A stretch of DNA of 64,000 nucleotides, taken from NCBI GenBank assembly GCA_022575985.1, contig JAKSXM010000137.1, positions 17,874,001 to 17,938,000 of the forward strand, in the 5' to 3' direction. The notes below the pieces were generated by a model. That model saw only the letters and a list, made by a program, of their open reading frames with translations. It was not told the DNA's origin and did not search any database. This DNA comes from Anagrus nilaparvatae (lineage: Eukaryota > Arthropoda > Insecta > Hymenoptera > Mymaridae). Shown one piece after another: positions 60,301-64,000 of the stretch; position 1 is the first letter of the stretch, and each line of letters starts with the position of its first letter. The position numbers and the translations under genes are program-made.

Positions 60301-60438
60301 CTACCAGCTGGAAGCAGTTGTACCACTCCTCCGAGGCGTAATTAGGCCTGGCACTTCTTTCCAATACTGAACTATACTTTGACCATAAAGAGGGGTGGTA
60401 CCGTGGAGCTGGTCTTCTTTCTGTTCCCCTTCGAGATA
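60227..60438 (-). pseudogene. MULE (Mutator-like) transposase C-terminal fragment
   Basis: Minus strand, in a frame separate from the recombinase. From about 60438 down to a TGA at 60227-60229 it reads RRPAPRYHPSLWSKYSSVLE, then ARPNYASEEWYNCFQLVAGK, then KHPSLYFFLMELGKQQAK. The pattern N-x-x-S/A-E-x-W-x-x-x-F, then HPS-L/I-Y/W-x-F, then E-L-x-K-x-Q matches the end of insect MULE transposases (usual form T-N-N-x-x-E-G-W-H). Key positions have drifted (EEWY for EGWH, PNY for TNN). The DDE catalytic region is absent. The fragment overlaps the head of the recombinase remnant on the same strand. Confidence 0.65.
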
Positions 60439-60628
60439 TATCTATGTAATTATAAATTCAAAATATGAATATATTAGAGCCAATTGTGGTGCAGGACATT
60501 CTTTTAAGGATCTAAAGTGTGTTGGAATGTTTTCCATGGAACGATTTTTTTTTGGACAAAATGTCTTTGGAAATACTTGGTTTGGGAAAAGTCCTACACT
60601 TGAATCTTGGGGTTCTATTACTTTGTTT

Positions 60629-60990
60629 TAACATGGAACATGTTTATAGGGAGGGGGTACTTCAGAACTTAAAAATTAAGGGGGAGGGGTCAAATTTTTT
60701 CTATTTAAGGGGGGTGGTCAAATTTGTCCTATTTAAGGGGGAGGGGATTTGAAAAATCTGGGCTTAAGGACTTAGGATGATACAGTTTTATGGACTTAGA
60801 ATTATGTCGATTTAGGGACTCAAAATAGTTTGGGTTTAGAATCTTAACAACTAGTAAGGTGATAATTACAAATTATTAAATTAGAAAATTGTATTGTAAT
60901 GTTGAGTAACATTTGTATTATACCTAGTCCTCAGCTCGAAGTAAACATGTTCCATGCATTTCGGTTGTGTTTACACTAACCGGTTATACG
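60629..60990 (-). mobile_element. dispersed G/C-tract minisatellite element, copy 2 (inverted)
   Basis: From TAACATGGAACATGTTTATA through G-tract units (AGGGGGAGGGGTCAAATTTT), 24-bp units (GACTTAGAATTATGTCGATT) and AGTAAACATGTTCCATGC to ACCGGTTATA. This is the copy at 20,030-20,545 read backwards. The G tracts are shorter and interrupted here, so this copy is older or the nested copy has expanded. Confidence 0.7.
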
Positions 60991-60999
60991 TTTTTTTAA

Positions 61000-61290
61000 T
61001 TACAATGGGACAAATATCCAAAATTTGTACATTAGTCGAAAAATCTTTACTATTGAAATAAAATATAGGACAAATCCCTAATTACAGGGGGGAAAGAGAC
61101 AAGTTGGTGTTTTAGAAGGGAGAGGTTGGGTCAAAGCAGGGGCTTAGAATAATCGATTCAAGGGCTTGGAATTATTCTTAGTTAGGGACTTATATTAATT
61201 AGGGGAATATAATTTTAAACTTAATAAGTCAATATGTTCCATGATCGTTAGTTGTGTTTACACATAAACCAGTTATAAGTTTTTATTAAT
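61000..61290 (-). repeat. third, diverged end of the G/C-tract element
   Basis: A second set of the same end words lies in the same orientation as copy 2. These are AATATGTTCCATGATCG, TTGTGTTTACACATAAACC and AGTTATAAGTTTTTATTAA. Before them lie GGGACTT/AATTATTC 24-bp-like words (61,140-61,200) and G runs (61,087; 61,118). It looks like a tandem partial copy. Confidence 0.55.
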
Positions 61291-61640
61291 TGACTGAAGC
61301 GCAGTATCCACTAAAAATTAGATTAGTTGATTTCTGGTTAATTTTATGCAACATAATAAATTATTTGTTAAGCCTATAAAAATATCTTATCGATCAAAAA
61401 TAAATTAAAAAATTAAAAAATGTCATTCATTGACGCAATTCATCTAGCGAAAAATTCAAATAAATTAATTCGAAATTTATCTCTTTTCGAATGTATACAA
61501 AATGCATTTTACAAATAGAAAAATAAAATATTTTTATAATACATTATATATACATGAATAGACACGTACAATCATATTATAAAAATACATCGTTTTTTTT
61601 TATTTTCACAAGTATTATTTGTCTTTTTTTTTACTTCTCT
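61291..61640. other. AT-rich non-coding stretch
   Basis: Nothing recognisable. Confidence 0.6.
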
Positions 61641-62060
61641 TTCGTATTTTTTAAATAAGTTTATTCGAAAGAAAAATCGGCGCCTCCAACGCGGGTGGTT
61701 TTTCCATGAATATATGAGAATATTTTATACATAACCTATGCATATATACACACATATTATATTCTGCCAATCTTTTTTTTTTTTTGTTCTCTTTTAAGTC
61801 CATATATCTTTTGTCCAAGCTTTTGCATTGTTACGATTCAGAAGAGAAGACTAACTTTACTTAACTACTTCTGTATATAAATAAATTTTTTTTATATATG
61901 TATAGGTGTACGTATGTACATATTGTACAATATGAAATGCATCGTTGCGTCTAATGTACCTTCAAAAAATTATCTTTTATAGATATAGATCGGTTTCTTT
62001 TTGATGTCTGATAGTATTTTTTTATACAGTACGAAAAGATTAAGGAGCCAACTAAATTTT
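61641..62060. other. island with one GC-rich motif, possible regulatory DNA
   Basis: ATCGGCGCCTCCAACGCGGG (61,677-61,696) stands out; 15 bases of it match the 44,092 motif at 13 positions. The rest is moderately AT-rich, unique sequence. Confidence 0.3.
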
Positions 62061-62538
62061 TTTAAGATTGTGATCGTCTCTCTGCAATAATGTTATATTA
62101 AATGTTTTTTTAAACAAAATTTTAAAAAACAAATTTTTTTTTTTATTTTGATGCTAAATGCATTTATGTTAATGTAATATAATTTTATAGATTTATAATT
62201 CTAATAAAAAATTTTATTATCATTTTTTATTTAATTTGACTTTATATGTTACTATGTATGTTTTTATTTTTCAAAAATTTTGATAAAATAATTAATTAAT
62301 TTTATACTACATGGGTTTTAATGACATTTTATTTTTTTTATTTTTTTTATTTGCTGCATTTTAATAAAATTATAATTGTTCTCATCCTCTATTAATTTTA
62401 TTATGCAGAAAAATATTAGAGATTTTTAAGCAGCTGATTAAAATACATAGTCAAATTTATAACTACACTGACATTGAATTTTGTTTGAATACATAAGTAA
62501 ATTCTTAGGAATTCACAAATTTAAGCATAATTTAAGAC
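62061..62538. other. AT-rich non-coding stretch
   Basis: Poly-T and A-rich sequence without recognisable features. Confidence 0.6.
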
Positions 62539-62620
62539 TCAACCTAACCTTACCTAACTTAACCTAACCTTACCTAACTCAACCTAACTCAACTTAATTT
62601 ACTTAACTTAACCTTACTTA
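62539..62620 (+). repeat. degenerate CCTAA-rich tandem repeat (telomere-like)
   Basis: AACCTAACCTTACCTAACTT is repeated about twice, then decays into AACCTAACTCAACTTAATTT and further ACTTAACTTAACC. The period is 5 bp with 10- and 20-bp super-periods. The insect telomere unit is TTAGG/CCTAA, so this may be an interstitial telomere-type patch. An unrelated short tandem repeat is possible. Confidence 0.6.
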
Positions 62621-64000
62621 AAACTGAAATGGGTTGCTATAATCAACTTAATCTATGGATTTGGGTCTCATTTCTTTCTAACTTTTGGGCCTTATTTTAC
62701 TTTTCTACTTTTGGACCATCAAATGTCCAAATATATTTAAATCCATTTTTTTTGAGTAAATATAAATTAATATAAAACCTACGTTTAAATAGTGAAGTCC
62801 TAACTTTTAGATCGAGGAGTTTCTCTCAAAACTACTAAAAATTAATATATTTTCGGGTTATTGAATAAAAAATTTCAAAAATTAACCAAAACACTTCTGG
62901 TTGGTCTCATATTTTTTGTGTAAGTATCACTTTTCAAACTCCGCAAAACCGCAATTTTTCATCACTAGTTTTCTCAAAACTATAGCGAATTAACCAAATG
63001 GCCATTTTTATCTCGAAATAACCAATTTTTAAATTGTTACCAAAATTGTAATTTTATACGAAAATTTTTTTACTAGTTTCCAGTTTTCAAAAATTCTTTA
63101 ACAAGCTTGCTATAAAATTTTGCTTCCACGCTATTTTTTTATCTCTCCTATAGCCAACTAAATTTCATTGTATCTTTGAAGTGGACCAATAGTTGTCACT
63201 TAAATAAAATTAGTATTTAAAGAGCCTGGTTTTTCTGCTATCTATCAATTGGCTAAAACTACGAAAATCCAAAAAAAATTGCACCACCTTAAAATCCTAA
63301 TAAATGTACTTAATAAAATACAAGTAGTAAACGTATAGAAACTTTATTAATAATTCTCTTATAATAGAAACCCTACAAGAAGAAACCCTTTTTTTAAATT
63401 ATATATAAACGGAAATCCTTATTTTTTACTTTAATAACTAACGGGTCAGGTTGCATTTAAGTTTCAAACATCAAGACAATTTTCAATACAAATATGTGTA
63501 CTACCAAAAAATTTATCACTCACATGAAAAAAATAATTTGTAGCCTAAAAAGTTACTGCAATGTGTTTATGTTTACTCATTGATGCTGTAACAATAAAAA
63601 AACCATATTGGTATTGACTTTTTAATACAAAATATATTTTATAAAAATTAAATTAAAATTCAAACATATAATTTTTTATTTCATTCTTGAAATTTTCAAT
63701 TGTGGGTTTTGTAACTATTAATTTTTCTATTAAACAAAAAATATATTTTTTTTGTACTTTTTACCCCTACTGATTGTGTTATAAAGTAAAAGAAAAAAAA
63801 ACGGTTGTATCTAGTACGTTTAACAAAATTTTGTAAAGGATTGGGCGTTTTTTTTTAACACGTTATAGATTATCTCCTACTGGTGATATTTTTTGCTAAA
63901 TAGAAAAATTATATTTTTTCATATTATTATTATGCAGGTAAATTTAAATTATTGTTATTATTTTTATAGTTAAATTTTATTTTATGAATAAAAACTCCAA
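62621..64000. other. AT-rich non-coding stretch with a dispersed repeat
   Basis: No gene. 62,886-63,180 is the second copy of the diverged repeat at 51,045-51,320. The rest is unique AT-rich sequence with poly-T and poly-A runs. Confidence 0.55.
62886..63180 (+). repeat. diverged dispersed repeat, copy 2
   Basis: Partner of 51,045-51,320, with shared word order as described there. Neither copy shows clear termini. Confidence 0.45.

Overview
This is a very AT-rich, gene-poor stretch of a eukaryotic nuclear genome. It is most likely from an insect or other arthropod. The signs are: no bacterial-type coding; a long tandem satellite; Helitron-, PIF/Harbinger-, hAT- and Tc1/mariner-like non-autonomous transposons; insect-style MULE and tyrosine-recombinase fragments; and a degenerate CCTAA-rich (telomere-like) patch. 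I find no intact protein-coding gene. Many of the open frames open at TTG or GTG and are by-products of repeats. Every family name here comes from reading the sequence, not from a database search.

Layout. Positions 1-22,913 are one satellite array of about 110 monomers of 184-185 bp in several types. They form higher-order repeats of 7 monomers (1,292-1,293 bp) and 4 monomers (739 bp). The array is cut once, at 19,183-21,398, by a 2,216-bp terminal-inverted-repeat (TIR) element with a 4-bp ATAT duplication. That element is a nest: it holds a G/C-tract minisatellite element and a small hAT-like MITE. The array ends at about 22.9 kb, next to a 25-bp piece of itself in inverted orientation.

From 23.0 to 33.7 kb lies a transposon-rich zone. 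It has a reversed Helitron-like element (23.0-24.2 kb), a 1.5-kb foldback element (24.3-25.8 kb), a near-perfect 1.04-kb palindrome (27.3-28.3 kb) and a second Helitron-like element with an A-A-B-B tandem-duplicated interior (31.8-33.7 kb). At 26,262-26,337 sits a sequence that folds as a hammerhead ribozyme, with a diverged relative at about 37.4 kb.

From 33.7 to 64 kb the DNA looks like intergenic or intronic sequence. It holds: a broken BEN-like coding fragment (minus strand, 34.3-34.8 kb); a second 1.1-kb foldback element (40.5-41.6 kb); a tRNA-derived SINE-like piece (42.6 kb); a 110-bp MITE (44.8 kb); a cluster of four PIF/Harbinger-like MITEs (48.0-48.7 kb); a 426-bp palindromic TA-flanked MITE (52.2 kb); and, at 60.0-60.4 kb, fragments of a tyrosine recombinase and of a MULE transposase end to end. 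Several GC-richer, non-repetitive islands (39.4-40.1, 43.9-44.3, 56.3-56.7, 58.3-58.7, 61.7-62.0 kb) may be conserved regulatory DNA, but nothing in the window proves it.

No genes act together here. The biology on view is satellite evolution, transposon nesting and a candidate self-cleaving RNA.
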